From: Actinomycetota bacterium | GTDB lineage: Bacteria; Actinomycetota; Acidimicrobiia; IMCC26256; PALSA-555 | NCBI GenBank assembly: GCA_003140175.1 | Contig: PLJD01000025.1 | Span: forward strand, 132,828 to 187,006 | Direction of reading: 5' to 3' | DNA: 54,179 nt | In this document: positions 42,012 to 52,165 of the stretch, piece by piece | How the letters are laid out: each line of letters begins with the position of its first letter | Position numbering within the stretch: the stretch's first letter is position 1 | The notes under the pieces: model-generated | What the model saw: only the letters and a program-made list of their open reading frames with translations | The model's database searches: none | Told to the model about the DNA's origin: nothing | Program-made: the position numbers and the translations under genes

Positions 42012-42688
42012 AACGCGCGCGCGCCCGGGTCGAAGTAGGAGTCGACGAGCTCGACGAGGCGCTTGAAGACCTCTTCGGTCTCGTCACTGGCATCGACGTG
42101 CGCGAGGATCCCGGCGCGCCGGTAGAACTGGATGACCGGGAGCGTCTTCATCTCGTAGAGCTCCAGGCGCCGCATGACGGCCTCCTGGGTGTCGTCGTCG
42201 CGCTGTACGACCTTGCCGCCGCAGACATCGCAGGTCCAGTTGGTCTCGGGCGGATTGTCGAGGTGGTAGACGGCCTGGCACTGCGCGCAGACCCGCCGAC
42301 CGGCGATCCGGTGCAGGACCACTTCGGTCGGCACGTCGAGGTCGATCGCCAAGTCCAGGGAGAACGGCCCGAGGATCCGGTCCAGCTCCTCGGCCTGCTC
42401 GCGGGTCCGCGGGAAGCCGTCGAGGACGAAGCCATGTTCGGCGCGATCGCTGGCGTGCAGCTGCTCTTCGACGACGCCGTTGACGATGTCATCCGGTACG
42501 AGGAATCCACCGTCCATATAGCCCTTGGCTTCGAGCCCCAGCTCCGTGCCGGCGGCGGCCGCCTCACGGAACAGGTCGCCGGTCGCGAGATGGTGAACGC
42601 CGTAGTGCTCGGCAATCCGCACAGCTTGCGTCCCTTTGCCGGCACCCTGCTTCCCAAGCAAGACCAGCCGCGGCCCGCGGGCAGTCAT
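42008..42688 (-). CDS. adk: Adenylate kinase
   Basis: 226 residues. The P-loop is GKQGAGKGTQ (12-21), with Lys-Gln where most have Pro-Pro/Ala-Pro. LATGDLFREA, FVLDGFPRTREQAEELDRIL, and a zinc-type LID with Cys134, Cys137, Cys153 and Cys156 (VCAQCQ, CDVCGG) follow, then DDTQEAVMRRLELYEMKTLP. Equilibrates ATP, ADP and AMP. It is the usual secY-adk-map trio. Confidence 0.97.
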   Translation of the reverse strand: MTARGPRLVLLGKQGAGKGTQAVRIAEHYGVHHLATGDLFREAAAAGTELGLEAKGYMDGGFLVPDDIVNGVVEEQLHASDRAEHGFVLDGFPRTREQAEELDRILGPFSLDLAIDLDVPTEVVLHRIAGRRVCAQCQAVYHLDNPPETNWTCDVCGGKVVQRDDDTQEAVMRRLELYEMKTLPVIQFYRRAGILAHVDASDETEEVFKRLVELVDSYFDPGARAL

Positions 42689-42695
42689 GATGACC

Positions 42696-44009
42696 TCAGG
42701 TAAGGAATCCTTCGTAGTTGCGCATCATCAGCTGGCTGTCGATCTGCTGCATCGTCTCGAGGGCGACGCCCACAGTGATGAGCAGTGCGGTGCCCCCGAA
42801 GGGGAACTGGCTGATGTTCCAGAGCGCGAAGACCAGGAGCGGTGCTATGGCGATCGTGGCGAGGAACAGCGACCCGGGGAGAGTGATCCGGTTCAGCGTC
42901 TTGGCGAGATAGCGCTCGGTCGGCGGTCCGGGGCGGATTCCTGGGATGAAACCGCCCTGCTTGCGGATGATGTCTGCTTGCTGTTGAGGGTTGAATGCGA
43001 TCGCGGTATAGAAGTAGGCGAAGAAGATGATGAGGATCGTGTAGAAGAGGATGTAGAACCAGCTCTGGTTCTGGACCAGGTTGTTGTTGATCCACGCCTG
43101 TATCCCGTGCCCGTTGTTGCCGAGCGCCGAGGCGATCAGCGCGGGAAACGCGAGGATCGAGCTCGCGAAGATGACCGGGATCACGCCTGACTGGTTCACC
43201 TTCAATGGGATGAAGGTGCTTTGGCCGCCGTACATGCGGCGGCCCACCACGCGTTTGGCGAATTGGACTGGGATGCGTCGCTGCCCCGACTCGACGAAGA
43301 CGATCCCGACGATCATCGCGACGCCGATGAGGAGGATCGTGAAGAACTGGAATTTGCTGCCCTGGCCGTAAATGGCGCCACCTTCTGAGGGCAGCCGCGA
43401 CACGACCGACGCGAAGATGAGGATCGACATCCCGTTGCCAATGCCGCGCTGGGTGATGAGCTCACCAAGCCACATCACCAGTGCCGTGCCCGCCGTCCAG
43501 GTGAGCACAATGAGCGCGGCTCGTGGCGCGTCGAAGTGGGGGATGAAGTCGACGTTCGCCGGGAGGCTGGCGTTCAACCCAAACAGCCCGCCGTTGCCGG
43601 CGTGCAAGGCGAACACAAAGCCCGTGGACTGCACGAGCGCGAGCGCGACGGTGAGATATCGGGTCCACTGCGTGATCTTCTTCTGACCGGTCTGGCCTTC
43701 GTTCTGCCACTCTTCGAGCTTCGGGATCACCACGCCGAGCAGCTGCATGATGATCGACGCCGTGATGTACGGCATGATCCCGAGGAAGAAGATCGCGATG
43801 TTCGTGATCGCCCCGCCCGAGAAGAGGTTCAAGAACCCGACCACGCCGCTGTTCTTGGTCGCCGTCTGGAGCGCCTTGATGGCACTGAACTGGACGAACG
43901 GGACCGGCAGGTGGGCACCGACCCGGTACGCCCCCACGATCAGCAGCGTGAAGAGAATCTTGTTCCGTAGGTCGGGAACCCGGAACATGTTCCGGAGCCG
44001 GGCGAGCAT
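42696..44009 (-). CDS. secY: Preprotein translocase subunit SecY
   Basis: 437 residues with ten predicted membrane helices, the central channel of the Sec translocon. FRVPDLRNKILFTLLIVGAY opens the first helix, GIMPYITASIIMQLLGVVIP is TM2/plug region, QRGIGNGMSILIFASVVSRL and GQRRIPVQFAKRVVGRRMYG the cytosolic loops, FIPLKVNQSGVIPVIFASSI the TM7 block, and RNYEGFL the C-terminus. It lies between rplO and adk as usual. Confidence 0.97.
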   Translation of the reverse strand: MLARLRNMFRVPDLRNKILFTLLIVGAYRVGAHLPVPFVQFSAIKALQTATKNSGVVGFLNLFSGGAITNIAIFFLGIMPYITASIIMQLLGVVIPKLEEWQNEGQTGQKKITQWTRYLTVALALVQSTGFVFALHAGNGGLFGLNASLPANVDFIPHFDAPRAALIVLTWTAGTALVMWLGELITQRGIGNGMSILIFASVVSRLPSEGGAIYGQGSKFQFFTILLIGVAMIVGIVFVESGQRRIPVQFAKRVVGRRMYGGQSTFIPLKVNQSGVIPVIFASSILAFPALIASALGNNGHGIQAWINNNLVQNQSWFYILFYTILIIFFAYFYTAIAFNPQQQADIIRKQGGFIPGIRPGPPTERYLAKTLNRITLPGSLFLATIAIAPLLVFALWNISQFPFGGTALLITVGVALETMQQIDSQLMMRNYEGFLT

Positions 44010-44044
44010 GTGCGGGGGCCTCCTGAGCCGGCGGCGCCGACAGC

Positions 44045-44542
44045 CTACCGATTGGTGAGGGCGTTGCCTCGGGCGGGCGGCCGACGGTCGCCCCAGGGGG
44101 CGGGGAGCACCTCGGCGTGCCCGCCGGCCGTTTCGATCGCCTGTCGCGCCGCCTCGGAGAAGGCGTGGGCCCGCACGGTGAGCGACTTGGTGATCTCGCC
44201 CCGGCCGAGGACCTTGACCAGGCCGCGCTTGGCGACCAGGCCCCGCGCCCGCAGCGTGTCGGGATCGACGGTGGTGTTGGCCTCATAGGCTTCGAGGGCG
44301 TCGAGGTTGATCACCGCGTACTCGACACGGAATGGGTTCTTGAATCCCTTCGCTTTCGGCGTCCGGCGAGCGATGGGGGTCTGGCCGCCCTCAAAGTTGG
44401 GCTTTACCGAGCCGCGGGCGCCCTGACCCTTCGAGCCTCGACCGGCCGTCTTGCCGCCCTTGCCGCCGATGCCGCGCCCAACCCGACGACGGGCTCGCTT
44501 GGAACCCGGAGCAGGTTTCAGATCGTGAAGCTTGATCGGCAT
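44045..44542 (-). CDS. rplO: 50S ribosomal protein L15
   Basis: 165 residues. IKLHDLKPAPGSKRARRRVG, RGIGGKGGKTAGRGSKGQGA, FEGGQTPIARRTPKAKGF and VKVLGRGEITKSLTVRAHAF are the L15 motifs. The ATG at 44540-44542 is one base after the rpmD stop, so the longer upstream frame is not used. Confidence 0.97.
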   Translation of the reverse strand: MPIKLHDLKPAPGSKRARRRVGRGIGGKGGKTAGRGSKGQGARGSVKPNFEGGQTPIARRTPKAKGFKNPFRVEYAVINLDALEAYEANTTVDPDTLRARGLVAKRGLVKVLGRGEITKSLTVRAHAFSEAARQAIETAGGHAEVLPAPWGDRRPPARGNALTNR

Positions 44543-44543
44543 G

Positions 44544-44729
44544 TCAGGCGACCTCTTCGACCTTGACGAGGTGAGGCACCCGAGCGACCATCCCGCGGAT
44601 CTCGGGTCGATCACGGTGTTCCACCGTGTGGTTGATGCGCCGGAGGCCGAGCGCGCGCAAGGTGCCCCGCTGCTTGGGCTTCGCGCCGATCGCCGACCGC
44701 ACTTGGGTGATCCGCAACGACGAGGCCAT
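44544..44729 (-). CDS. rpmD: 50S ribosomal protein L30
   Basis: 61 residues: [61 protein letters not shown] at 44727-44729 joins the rpsE stop as TGATG; an in-frame GTG one codon earlier is less likely. Confidence 0.97.
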   Translation of the reverse strand: MASSLRITQVRSAIGAKPKQRGTLRALGLRRINHTVEHRDRPEIRGMVARVPHLVKVEEVA

Positions 44730-45277
44730 CACTTCACCTCGGCGATCTCACGCTTGGGAGCCTGGCGTTCGCGGTACGCACGCAGCATGCCAGCCGAGCT
44801 GACTTCCTCAGGAGACTTTCCCCGCAGCTTCGCGACCGCCTCGGGACGCTTCAGCGAGCGCAGACCCTGGATCGTCGCCCGCGAGACGTTGATCGCGTTT
44901 GAGGAGCCGAGCGATTTCGCCAGCACATCATGGACCCCTGCGGCCTCGAGGATGGCGCGGGCGGCGCCACCGGCTATGACACCGGTCCCAGGCGCAGCGG
45001 GCTTGAGCAGCACTCGGGCCGCGTCGTGCTCGCCGAGCACGACGTGGGTGATCGTCGAGCCGGCGAGCGGGACACTGAAGAGGTTCTTCTTGGCTTCCTC
45101 CATGCCTTTCTGGATGGCGGCCGGAACTTCCTTCGCCTTCCCGTACCCGAGCCCCACGTGCCCATCGCTGTCCCCCACCACAACCAGCGCAGTGAAGGAG
45201 AACCGGCGGCCGCCCTTCACTACCTTCGCGACGCGGTTGATCGCGATCACGGTCTCTTCGTACTGGCCTTCAGCCAT
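44729..45277 (-). CDS. rpsE: 30S ribosomal protein S5
   Basis: 182 residues from ATG 45277. [20 protein letters not shown] and [27 protein letters not shown] form the RNA-binding domain; [20 protein letters not shown] and [17 protein letters not shown] the C-domain. The start two codons upstream (TTG 45283) would leave no ribosome-binding site; AGG nine bases before the ATG fits better. Confidence 0.97.
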   Translation of the reverse strand: MAEGQYEETVIAINRVAKVVKGGRRFSFTALVVVGDSDGHVGLGYGKAKEVPAAIQKGMEEAKKNLFSVPLAGSTITHVVLGEHDAARVLLKPAAPGTGVIAGGAARAILEAAGVHDVLAKSLGSSNAINVSRATIQGLRSLKRPEAVAKLRGKSPEEVSSAGMLRAYRERQAPKREIAEVK

Positions 45278-45340
45278 CTCCAACCTGCTTCTGTTGTGGC
45301 GACGCTGAGACCCAGCGCCAGGCTGCTGCGGTGACGGTCA

Positions 45341-45694
45341 TCAGAGCCCGAGCCCTGCTTCGCGTGCGCCGTCGGCGACCGCGGCGACCCGACCGTGGTA
45401 TCGGAATCCGCCCCGGTCGAAGACGACGTTGGTGATCCCAGCCGATTTGGCTCGCTCGCCGACCCGCTGACCGACGGCCTTGGCCGCTTCGACGTTTCCG
45501 GTCGGGGCGGAGCGGACGTCGTGCTCCATCGTCGATGCGGCGGCCAGGGTCTGCCCGTTGACATCATCGATCAGCTGAGCGTAGACGTGTCGGCTGGACC
45601 GGAAGACCGACAGGCGGGGGCGCTCGGCGGTGCCGCGAACTTTCTTCCGGACTCGGTTGTGACGCCGCTTGCGGCTCTCAACCTTCTGGAGCAT
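45341..45694 (-). CDS. rplR: 50S ribosomal protein L18
   Basis: 117 residues. [40 protein letters not shown] and [26 protein letters not shown] identify L18, the 5S rRNA binder. ATG 45692-45694 lies ten bases after the rplF stop; the upstream open frame overlaps rplF and is not used. Confidence 0.97.
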   Translation of the reverse strand: MLQKVESRKRRHNRVRKKVRGTAERPRLSVFRSSRHVYAQLIDDVNGQTLAAASTMEHDVRSAPTGNVEAAKAVGQRVGERAKSAGITNVVFDRGGFRYHGRVAAVADGAREAGLGL

Positions 45695-45704
45695 GGCGCT
45701 GCCT

Positions 45705-46244
45705 CTACTTCGCTGACTTCCCGGCCTTGCGCAGGACGCGCTCGCCGGCATAGCGGATCCCTTTGCCCTTGTAGGGCTCGGGCTTGCGGATCTTGCGGAT
45801 GTCGGCGGCCACCTGTCCGACCTGCTGCTTGTCGCAGCCCCGCACCGTGATGCGGGTCGGCTGGGGCACCTCGAACGTGACTCCCTCCGGCGCGTCGACG
45901 TGCACCGAGTGGGAGAAGCCGACCTGGAGTTCGAGCTGGTTGGGGCCTTGCGCGGTGGCGCGGTAGCCGACGCCGACGATCTCGAGCTCCCGGACGAAGC
46001 CCTCGGAGACGCCGACCACCATGTTGTTCACGAGGGCACGCACCAGACCATGCAACGCCCGGCTCTGGCGTTGGTCATCCGGCCTGGTGACCACCAGCTC
46101 GGCGCCGTCCTGTGAGACCACGATCTGGGGCGGCAGGGCGCGCGCGAGCTCTCCCCGAGGGCCCTTCACGGCGACATGACCCTGTTGGATCGTGACGTCG
46201 ACGCCACTCGGGATCGGGATCGGTTCCTTACCGACGCGAGACAC
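45705..46244 (-). CDS. rplF: 50S ribosomal protein L6
   Basis: 179 residues. [55 protein letters not shown] and the C-terminal [27 protein letters not shown] are diagnostic. Two alpha/beta RNA-binding repeats as usual. Confidence 0.98.
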   Translation of the reverse strand: MSRVGKEPIPIPSGVDVTIQQGHVAVKGPRGELARALPPQIVVSQDGAELVVTRPDDQRQSRALHGLVRALVNNMVVGVSEGFVRELEIVGVGYRATAQGPNQLELQVGFSHSVHVDAPEGVTFEVPQPTRITVRGCDKQQVGQVAADIRKIRKPEPYKGKGIRYAGERVLRKAGKSAK

Positions 46245-46262
46245 AGCTCCTGCTTTCCCTCG

Positions 46263-46667
46263 CTACCAGACGTGACAAAGGATCTCGCCGCCGACCTTGC
46301 GCCGACGCGCCTCCCGGTCGGTCAACAGACCCTGGTTCGTGGACAGGATCGCGATGCCCATCCCGCCGAGGACCCGCGGGACGTCCGTGGCCCGGGTGTA
46401 GACCCGCAGACCGGGCTTCGACACCCGCCGCAGTCCCGAGATGGTCCGCTCGCGTTCGGACGTGTACTTCATGACGATCCGAAGCTTCGTGCCCGGTCGA
46501 TCCGGGTCGTCCTCGACCGAGAAATCCTCGATGTAGCCCTCGCTGACCAGGATCTTGGCCAGCGCGACCTTGACCTTCGAGGCGGGCATCACGCAGTAGT
46601 CATGGAAGGCGACATTCGCGTTCCGAAGCCGGGTGAGCATGTCCGCGATGGGATCCGTCATCGTCAT
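46263..46667 (-). CDS. rpsH: 30S ribosomal protein S8
   Basis: 134 residues. [60 protein letters not shown] and [26 protein letters not shown] define S8. GGAGG seven bases before ATG 46667 decides between that codon and the ATG two codons later. Confidence 0.98.
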   Translation of the reverse strand: MTMTDPIADMLTRLRNANVAFHDYCVMPASKVKVALAKILVSEGYIEDFSVEDDPDRPGTKLRIVMKYTSERERTISGLRRVSKPGLRVYTRATDVPRVLGGMGIAILSTNQGLLTDREARRRKVGGEILCHVW

Positions 46668-46680
46668 CGGCCCGCCTCCC

Positions 46681-46866
46681 TCACCACGATGCCTTCGTGA
46701 TGCCAGGGATCTCCCCGGCGTGGGCCATCTCCCGGAAGCAGATTCGGCACAGCCCGAACTTGCGGTATACGGAACGGGCCCGGCCACAACGGCGGCATCG
46801 GGTGTACCCACGCACCGCGAACTTCGGCTTGCGCTGCTGCTTCTGGATGAGTGCCTTTTTCGCCAA
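46681..46866 (-). CDS. rpsZ: 30S ribosomal protein S14, zinc-binding short form
   Basis: 61 residues. Cys24, Cys27, Cys40 and Cys43 (CRRC and CRIC) form the zinc site of type Z S14. [15 protein letters not shown] and [13 protein letters not shown] are the conserved ends. It occupies the standard place between rplE and rpsH. Confidence 0.97.
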   Translation of the reverse strand: MAKKALIQKQQRKPKFAVRGYTRCRRCGRARSVYRKFGLCRICFREMAHAGEIPGITKASW

Positions 46867-46876
46867 TGGATGCTCC

Positions 46877-47452
46877 CTAGGAGGTTGGGTTGGAGTCGCG
46901 ACGGAATGGAAAACCGAGTTTGCGTAGCAGGACTCGACCGTGATCGTCGGTGGTCGCCGTCGTCACGATGGTGATGTCCATGCCCCGCACGGTGTCGATG
47001 TTGTCGTAGTCGATCTCGGGGAAGATCAGCTGCTCGGTGACGCCGAACGTGTAGTTGCCGCGCCCGTCGAAGGAGTCCGCGCTCATCCCGCGAAAGTCGC
47101 GGATGCGGGGGATGGCGAGGCTCACGAGCCGGTCGTAGAACTCCCACATCCGGTCGCCGCGCAAGGTGACCTTGGCCCCGATCGGGTTCCCGGCTCGGAG
47201 CTTGAACCCGGCGATGGATTTCTTCGCTTTCGTCACCAGCGGCTTCTGGCCGGTGATGATGGTCAGGTCCGTGACCGCCCCGTCGAGCAGCGACGCCTGC
47301 TGGGTGGCCTGGCCGACCCCGCAGTTGACGACGATCTTCTCGAGGCGCGGGACTTCCATGACGTTGGGCAGCCCGAGCTCGCGTTGGAGTTCCGGGCGCA
47401 TCTCGTCATCGAAGCGAGCCTTGAGGCGCGGCCGTTCCCGTACGGTTGCCAT
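46877..47452 (-). CDS. rplE: 50S ribosomal protein L5
   Basis: 191 residues. [60 protein letters not shown] and [23 protein letters not shown] are the L5 blocks; contacts 5S rRNA and P-site tRNA. ATG at 47450-47452 shares a base with the rplX stop. Confidence 0.98.
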   Translation of the reverse strand: MATVRERPRLKARFDDEMRPELQRELGLPNVMEVPRLEKIVVNCGVGQATQQASLLDGAVTDLTIITGQKPLVTKAKKSIAGFKLRAGNPIGAKVTLRGDRMWEFYDRLVSLAIPRIRDFRGMSADSFDGRGNYTFGVTEQLIFPEIDYDNIDTVRGMDITIVTTATTDDHGRVLLRKLGFPFRRDSNPTS

Positions 47453-47772
47453 CAGATGGTCTTCCCGCACTTCTTGCACGTACGGCTCTTGACGCCCTCG
47501 TCGCTGACCTCGTAGCCGATTCGGGTCGGTCCGCAGGTCGCGCACAAGAACGCGACGTTCGACGCGTGGATCGGCATGTCCTTGTCGATGATCCCGCCCT
47601 GCATCGTTGCCTTGGTCGAACGCTGGTGCTTCTTGGCGACGTTGACGCCGTCGATGATGACCATGTTGCGCTCGGGCAGGACGCGGGTGATCTCGCCCTC
47701 TCTGCCGATGTCCTTGCCGGAGAGCACCCGGACGCGGTCGCCCTTCTTAAGGCGCATCTTCACTCGAGTCAT
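47452..47772 (-). CDS. rplX: 50S ribosomal protein L24
   Basis: 106 residues from ATG 47772, one base after the rplN stop. The KOW motif is [37 protein letters not shown] follows. The C-terminus has two CxxC knuckles ([11 protein letters not shown] and CKKCGKTI), a zinc-ribbon version of L24. L24 starts 50S assembly. Confidence 0.97.
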   Translation of the reverse strand: MTRVKMRLKKGDRVRVLSGKDIGREGEITRVLPERNMVIIDGVNVAKKHQRSTKATMQGGIIDKDMPIHASNVAFLCATCGPTRIGYEVSDEGVKSRTCKKCGKTI

Positions 47773-47773
47773 C

Positions 47774-48142
47774 TCAGAGCACCTCCGGTGCGAGGGAGAC
47801 GATGCGCATGAAGCGACGATCGCGCAGCTCACGGCCCACCGGCCCGAAAATTCGGGTCCCTCGCGGTTGCATCTGGTCGTTGATCAGCACGGCGGCGTTC
47901 TCGTCGAAGCGGATGTAGCTACCGTCCGCCCGGCGGCGCTCCTTCTTGGTCCTCACGACGACGCACTTGACGACTTCGCCCTTCTTGACCGCCGCGCCCG
48001 GCACGGCGTCCTTGACGGTCGCGACGAAGATGTCGCCGATCCCGGCGTAGCGGCGGCGCGTCCCGCCGAGGACCTTGATGCACAGCACCTCGCGCGCGCC
48101 CGAGTTGTCGGCGACCTTGAGGCGAGATTCCTGCTGGATCAC
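47774..48142 (-). CDS. rplN: 50S ribosomal protein L14
   Basis: 122 residues. [40 protein letters not shown] and [26 protein letters not shown]. It starts at GTG 48140-48142, overlapping the rpsQ stop (GTGA). Binds at the 30S/50S bridge. Confidence 0.98.
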   Translation of the reverse strand: MIQQESRLKVADNSGAREVLCIKVLGGTRRRYAGIGDIFVATVKDAVPGAAVKKGEVVKCVVVRTKKERRRADGSYIRFDENAAVLINDQMQPRGTRIFGPVGRELRDRRFMRIVSLAPEVL

Positions 48143-48417
48143 CGGGCGCGCTCCAGGACTTCGATGACGCGCCAGCGCTTCTGGCGAGACAGCGGCCGCG
48201 TTTCGGTGATCCGGACCCGGTCGCCCTCCCGGGCGTCGTTCGCCTCGTCGTGGGCGTAGAGCTTCCGGGTGCGTTGCAGGGTCTTGCCGTACCGGCGGTG
48301 ACGAACCCGGTCGGTTACCGCGACGACCACGGTCTTGTCCATCTTGGAGGACACGACCAGGCCCTCGCGGACCTTCCGAGGGTTCGCGCTGGGGGTGGTG
48401 GGTTCGGGCTCGCTCAT
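48139..48417 (-). CDS. rpsQ: 30S ribosomal protein S17
   Basis: 92 residues: a 14-residue polar N-terminal extension ([14 protein letters not shown]), then [40 protein letters not shown] and [23 protein letters not shown] overlaps the rpmC stop (ATGA). Confidence 0.97.
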   Translation of the reverse strand: MSEPEPTTPSANPRKVREGLVVSSKMDKTVVVAVTDRVRHRRYGKTLQRTRKLYAHDEANDAREGDRVRITETRPLSRQKRWRVIEVLERAR

Positions 48418-48638
48418 GCCTCCTGCTCCTTCAAAGCTTCGGCCGCGACGATCTCGCGCTCGCGCAGCAAGGTCTCGCACCGGGCGATGTCTTTGCGGAC
48501 GTGGTTTAGCCGGGTCGTGTTCTCGAGTTGACCGGTCGCGTTCTGGAAGCGGAGGTTGAAGATCTCCTCGCGAAACCCGCGGAGGCGGTTGGCGAGCTCC
48601 TGATCGTTGAGCTCACGCAGCTCGGAGGCGTTCATCAC
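48414..48638 (-). CDS. rpmC: 50S ribosomal protein L29
   Basis: 74 residues. [40 protein letters not shown] and [15 protein letters not shown] form the two-helix L29 fold at the peptide exit. ATG overlaps the rplP stop (ATGA). Confidence 0.97.
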   Translation of the reverse strand: MMNASELRELNDQELANRLRGFREEIFNLRFQNATGQLENTTRLNHVRKDIARCETLLREREIVAAEALKEQEA

Positions 48639-49051
48639 CCCTCCTCTTGACGCACGACGAAGCGCGTCTTGATGGGGAGCTTGTGCATCGCCAGGCGCAT
48701 GGCGTCGCGAGCGGTGCTCTCGGGAACGCCGGCCAGCTCGAACATCACTCGGCCTGGTTTCACGACCGCGACCCAGTGCTCGGGGTTGCCCTTGCCGGAG
48801 CCCATGCGGGTCTCGGCCGGCTTCTGCGTCACTGGTTTGTCGGGGAAGATGGTGATCCAGACCTTCCCGCCACGCTTGATGTGGCGGGTCATCGCGATCC
48901 GGGCTGCTTCGATCTGGCGGTTCGTGATCCAGCCCGGCTCGAGGGCTTGGATCCCAAAGTCGCCGAAATTGACGCGCGTGCCACCCTTGGCCGTGCCGGT
49001 TCGTCTGCCGCGCTGCACCTTTCGGTGGCGGGTCTTGCGTGGCATCAACAT
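48635..49051 (-). CDS. rplP: 50S ribosomal protein L16
   Basis: 138 residues from ATG 49051. [66 protein letters not shown] and [20 protein letters not shown] are the L16 signatures. Organises the A-site tRNA region. Confidence 0.98.
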   Translation of the reverse strand: MLMPRKTRHRKVQRGRRTGTAKGGTRVNFGDFGIQALEPGWITNRQIEAARIAMTRHIKRGGKVWITIFPDKPVTQKPAETRMGSGKGNPEHWVAVVKPGRVMFELAGVPESTARDAMRLAMHKLPIKTRFVVRQEEG

Positions 49052-49073
49052 GGTGGAGCCTCGTCCGTGTCGG

Positions 49074-50006
49074 TCATTCGTCGTCGGAGTGGAACTTCGG
49101 CGCCTCATGGTGCTGACCCTGGCGGGTTCGGCGCTCGATCTCCTCTTCCTCGGCGAGCAGCCGCTCGAGCTCGGGGTCTGCTTCCTTGACGAGCGGGGCT
49201 GCTTCCTCGGCCGGTGCCTCCGCCGTCGACTCGACGGGCACCTCGACGGTCTCGTCGCGGCGACGCCGCCCGCCCCCGGCGCTCACCACCCGGCGGCGGG
49301 GTGTGGCTTCGCCCGCGGTCTCACCGACCGCCATTGCGGCCTCGCGGCTGATCTTGTCTTCGACGGCCGAGCGGTAGGGCAGGATCTCGCCCTTGTAGAT
49401 CCAGACCTTGACGCCGATCCGCCCGAAGGTCGTTCGGGCCTCGGCCCCGCCGTAGTCGATGTCAGCGCGGAGGGTGTGCAGCGGAACGCGTCCCTCCCGG
49501 TACCACTCCTTGCGCGACATCTCCGCTCCACCGAGCCGGCCGCCGCACTGGACTCGGATGCCCTGAGCGCCGGCCTTGGTGGCGGTCTGCACGGCGCGCT
49601 TCATCGCTCGGCGGAACGACACCCGCCCGGCGAGCTGGTCGGCCACACCCTGAGCGATCAGGGTCGCGTCGAGCTCGGGCTGCTTGATCTCTTGGATGTT
49701 GAACTGAATCTTGGGGTTGCCGGTGATCTTGAACAGACCCTGGCGCAGCCGGTCCGCTTCCGCGCCTCGGCGGCCGATGACGATGCCGGGCCGGGCGGTG
49801 TAGACGTCCACCCGGAGCCGGTCGCGGGTCCGCTCGATCTCGACCCGGCTCACCGCCGCGTGGGGCAGCTGGCGACGCAGGTAGTCGCGGATCTTCCAGT
49901 CCTCGATGAGGCTCTCGGTGTATTCCTTGTGGTCGGCGAACCAGCGCGACTTCCAGTCGGTGGTAATGCCAAGCCGGAACCCGTACGGGTTGACCTTCTG
50001 GCCCAT
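49074..50006 (-). CDS. rpsC: 30S ribosomal protein S3 with long acidic C-terminal tail
   Basis: 310 residues. [20 protein letters not shown], the KH domain with [18 protein letters not shown], and the C-domain [40 protein letters not shown] and [13 protein letters not shown] are normal S3 up to about residue 215. About 90 more residues follow, starting with basic [17 protein letters not shown] and turning into an acidic, Ala/Glu-rich tail ([23 protein letters not shown]). ATG shares a base with the rplV stop. Confidence 0.96.
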   Translation of the reverse strand: MGQKVNPYGFRLGITTDWKSRWFADHKEYTESLIEDWKIRDYLRRQLPHAAVSRVEIERTRDRLRVDVYTARPGIVIGRRGAEADRLRQGLFKITGNPKIQFNIQEIKQPELDATLIAQGVADQLAGRVSFRRAMKRAVQTATKAGAQGIRVQCGGRLGGAEMSRKEWYREGRVPLHTLRADIDYGGAEARTTFGRIGVKVWIYKGEILPYRSAVEDKISREAAMAVGETAGEATPRRRVVSAGGGRRRRDETVEVPVESTAEAPAEEAAPLVKEADPELERLLAEEEEIERRTRQGQHHEAPKFHSDDE

Positions 50007-50731
50007 CAGTCCTCGTCCTTCGTCGTCTTGCGGACCCGCTTGGCGGGCGCCTTCTTGGCAGTCGTCTTCTTGGCAGTGGTCTTCTTGGCCGGCGTCTCGC
50101 CGGCAGCTTTCTTGGCCGGAGCTTTCTTGGCAGTCGCCTTTTTGGCGGTCGCCTTTTTGGCCGGGCTCTTCTTCGTCGTCTTGGTGGCCGCCGGCTTGGC
50201 GTCGGTGGTCGTGTCGTCCGGCGCTTCGAGCACGCCCTCGGCGTCGAGGGGCTCCTCGTCGCCAGTCACGTCCGGGCCCGCCTCGACCGCCCGGTCCGCC
50301 GAACGACGGCGGGGGACTCGTCGGCGCACCCGCCCGCTCGCCGCCTCAACTCGGCGGCGCTTCTCGAGATCCTCGTCGGCAAAGCGGGCGACGACCAGGG
50401 TCACGTGGCTGGTGCGCTTGCGGATCCGCACCCCTCGCCCACGCGCTCGGGGACGCCAGCGCTTCTGGGTGGGCCCCTGGTCGGCGTGCGCGCGGGCGAC
50501 GAAGAGCTCCTCTTCGGGGATGCTGTCGTTGTGGTCGGCGTTCGCGATTGCCGAGTCCAAGAGCTTGCCGACGTCATGCGCGGCGGAGCGCTCACAGAAC
50601 CGCAACGTGTCGCGTGCCGTTTCGACGTCCTGGCCTCGGATGAGCTCAAGAACCTGACGAATCTTCGGCGGCGACGTACCGACGTACCGCAACCGGGCGG
50701 TCGTCTCGCGGACGGGGGGATGTTCGTCCAC
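50006..50731 (-). CDS. rplV: 50S ribosomal protein L22 with histone-H1-like lysine/alanine tail
   Basis: 241 residues. Residues 1-115 are ordinary L22: [40 protein letters not shown] and [26 protein letters not shown]. The rest is an extension: an Arg-rich segment (RRRVPRRRS), an acidic patch (about 150-175), then some 65 residues of repeated (A/T)KKA(T/P)AKK units. Tails of this style occur on L22 of several actinobacteria but are usually shorter. GTG start at 50729-50731. Confidence 0.95.
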   Translation of the reverse strand: MDEHPPVRETTARLRYVGTSPPKIRQVLELIRGQDVETARDTLRFCERSAAHDVGKLLDSAIANADHNDSIPEEELFVARAHADQGPTQKRWRPRARGRGVRIRKRTSHVTLVVARFADEDLEKRRRVEAASGRVRRRVPRRRSADRAVEAGPDVTGDEEPLDAEGVLEAPDDTTTDAKPAATKTTKKSPAKKATAKKATAKKAPAKKAAGETPAKKTTAKKTTAKKAPAKRVRKTTKDED

Positions 50732-50733
50732 AG

Positions 50734-51015
50734 CTATCGGCCTCTCCCGCTTCGCTCTTGGCCAGCGTGGAACCGGAACGTTCGGGTCGGGGCGAACTCG
50801 CCGAGCTTGTGGCCGACCATCGCCTCGCTGATGTACACCGGCACATGCTTGTGGCCGTCATGGACGGCGAGGGTGTGTCCCACCATGTCGGGAATGACGG
50901 TCGACCGGCGCGACCAGGTCTTGATGACCTTGCGGTCACCGGAGGCATTCATCGCCTCGACCTTCTTGGCCAGGTGGTCGTCGACAAACGGTCCCTTCTT
51001 CAGGCTCCGGGGCAC
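50734..51015 (-). CDS. rpsS: 30S ribosomal protein S19
   Basis: 93 residues. [40 protein letters not shown] and [26 protein letters not shown] identify S19. It sits between rplB and rplV as in all S10 operons. Confidence 0.98.
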   Translation of the reverse strand: MPRSLKKGPFVDDHLAKKVEAMNASGDRKVIKTWSRRSTVIPDMVGHTLAVHDGHKHVPVYISEAMVGHKLGEFAPTRTFRFHAGQERSGRGR

Positions 51016-51033
51016 AGCGGTCCTCCTCCCGGC

Positions 51034-51870
51034 CTAGCGGCGCACGCCGCGGCTGCGGCGACGACGCACGATCATCTCGTCTGACTTCTTGCCCTTGCGG
51101 CGGGTCCGCCCCTCGGGTTTGCCCCACGGGGACACCGGGTGGCGCCCCCCCGAGCTCTTGCCCTCGCCGCCGCCGAGCGGGTGGTCGATCGGGTTCATCG
51201 CGACACCGCGGGTGTGGGGGCGCTTGCCCTTCCACCGGTTGCGTCCGGCCTTGCCGATCTTGACGAGGGTCGCCTCCGCATTGCCGACCGCGCCGACGGT
51301 GGCCCGGCAGTCGATGGGCACCCGTCGCATCTCGGTGGAGGGAAGGCGCACCGTGGCGAACTGGCCCTCTTTGGCGACGAGTTGGATCGCCGCGCCCGCG
51401 CCGCGCCCCAACTTGGCGCCCGCCCCGGGCTTGAGCTCCACGTTGTGGACGGTGGTGCCGACCGGGATGTAGCGAAGGGGCAGCGAGTTGCCGGGGCGGA
51501 TCTCGGCGCCGTGGCCGCTCTGGAGGAGATCGCCGACTGCAACCTGTGCCGGAGCGAGGATGTAGCGCTTCTCGCCGTCCAGATAGTGGAGGAGCGCGAT
51601 CCGGGCGTTGCGGTTCGGGTCGTACTCGATCGCGGCGACCTTGGCCGGCACGCCGTCCTTGTTTCGGCGAAAGTCGACGACGCGGTATTTCTGCTTGTGG
51701 CCACCGCCGCGATGGCGCGCCGTCATGCGGCCCTGGGCGTTCCGTCCGCCGGTCTTGGGCTTGGCGCGGGTCAGGCTCTTTTCGGGGCGCCCGCGGGTGA
51801 CCTCGCTGAAGTCCGAGACGGTCTGGAACCGCCGGGCGGGGCTGGTGGGCTTGCGTTTGCGGATCGGCAC
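51034..51870 (-). CDS. rplB: 50S ribosomal protein L2
   Basis: 278 residues. [30 protein letters not shown] strand ([20 protein letters not shown]), [20 protein letters not shown] and the peptidyl-transferase-adjacent [30 protein letters not shown] are intact, including the conserved His in the last block. Confidence 0.98.
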   Translation of the reverse strand: MPIRKRKPTSPARRFQTVSDFSEVTRGRPEKSLTRAKPKTGGRNAQGRMTARHRGGGHKQKYRVVDFRRNKDGVPAKVAAIEYDPNRNARIALLHYLDGEKRYILAPAQVAVGDLLQSGHGAEIRPGNSLPLRYIPVGTTVHNVELKPGAGAKLGRGAGAAIQLVAKEGQFATVRLPSTEMRRVPIDCRATVGAVGNAEATLVKIGKAGRNRWKGKRPHTRGVAMNPIDHPLGGGEGKSSGGRHPVSPWGKPEGRTRRKGKKSDEMIVRRRRSRGVRR

Positions 51871-51871
51871 G

Positions 51872-52165
51872 TCAGCCCCCGAAGATCTCGATCTGGTCGC
51901 CAGCCGCGAGCGAGACGATCGCTCGCTTCTGGCTGGCGCGGGTTCCCCACGTGCCGGTGCGGCGGTTCTGCTTGCGCTTGCCGGCCCGCTTGAGCGTGTT
52001 CACGTTGACGACCTTCACGTTGAAGATCTCCTCGACCGCGCGCTTGATCTCGATCTTGTTGGCGTCGGTTGCGACGATGAACGTGTAGACCTGCTCGTCG
52101 TACTGCGCGTAGGACTTCTCGGAGACGACGGGTCGCAGGATCACGCTGCGGGGGTCGCGGTTCAT
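51872..52165 (-). CDS. rplW: 50S ribosomal protein L23
   Basis: 97 residues. [40 protein letters not shown] and [28 protein letters not shown] are the L23 motifs; docking site for SRP and trigger factor. ATG overlaps the rplD stop (ATGA). Confidence 0.98.
   Translation of the reverse strand: MNRDPRSVILRPVVSEKSYAQYDEQVYTFIVATDANKIEIKRAVEEIFNVKVVNVNTLKRAGKRKQNRRTGTWGTRASQKRAIVSLAAGDQIEIFGG

Noticed and set aside
50040..50170. Short repeated units, considered as a CRISPR or tandem-repeat locus
   Set aside because: They are in-frame codons for the AKKA repeats of the L22 tail; no spacers and no array structure.
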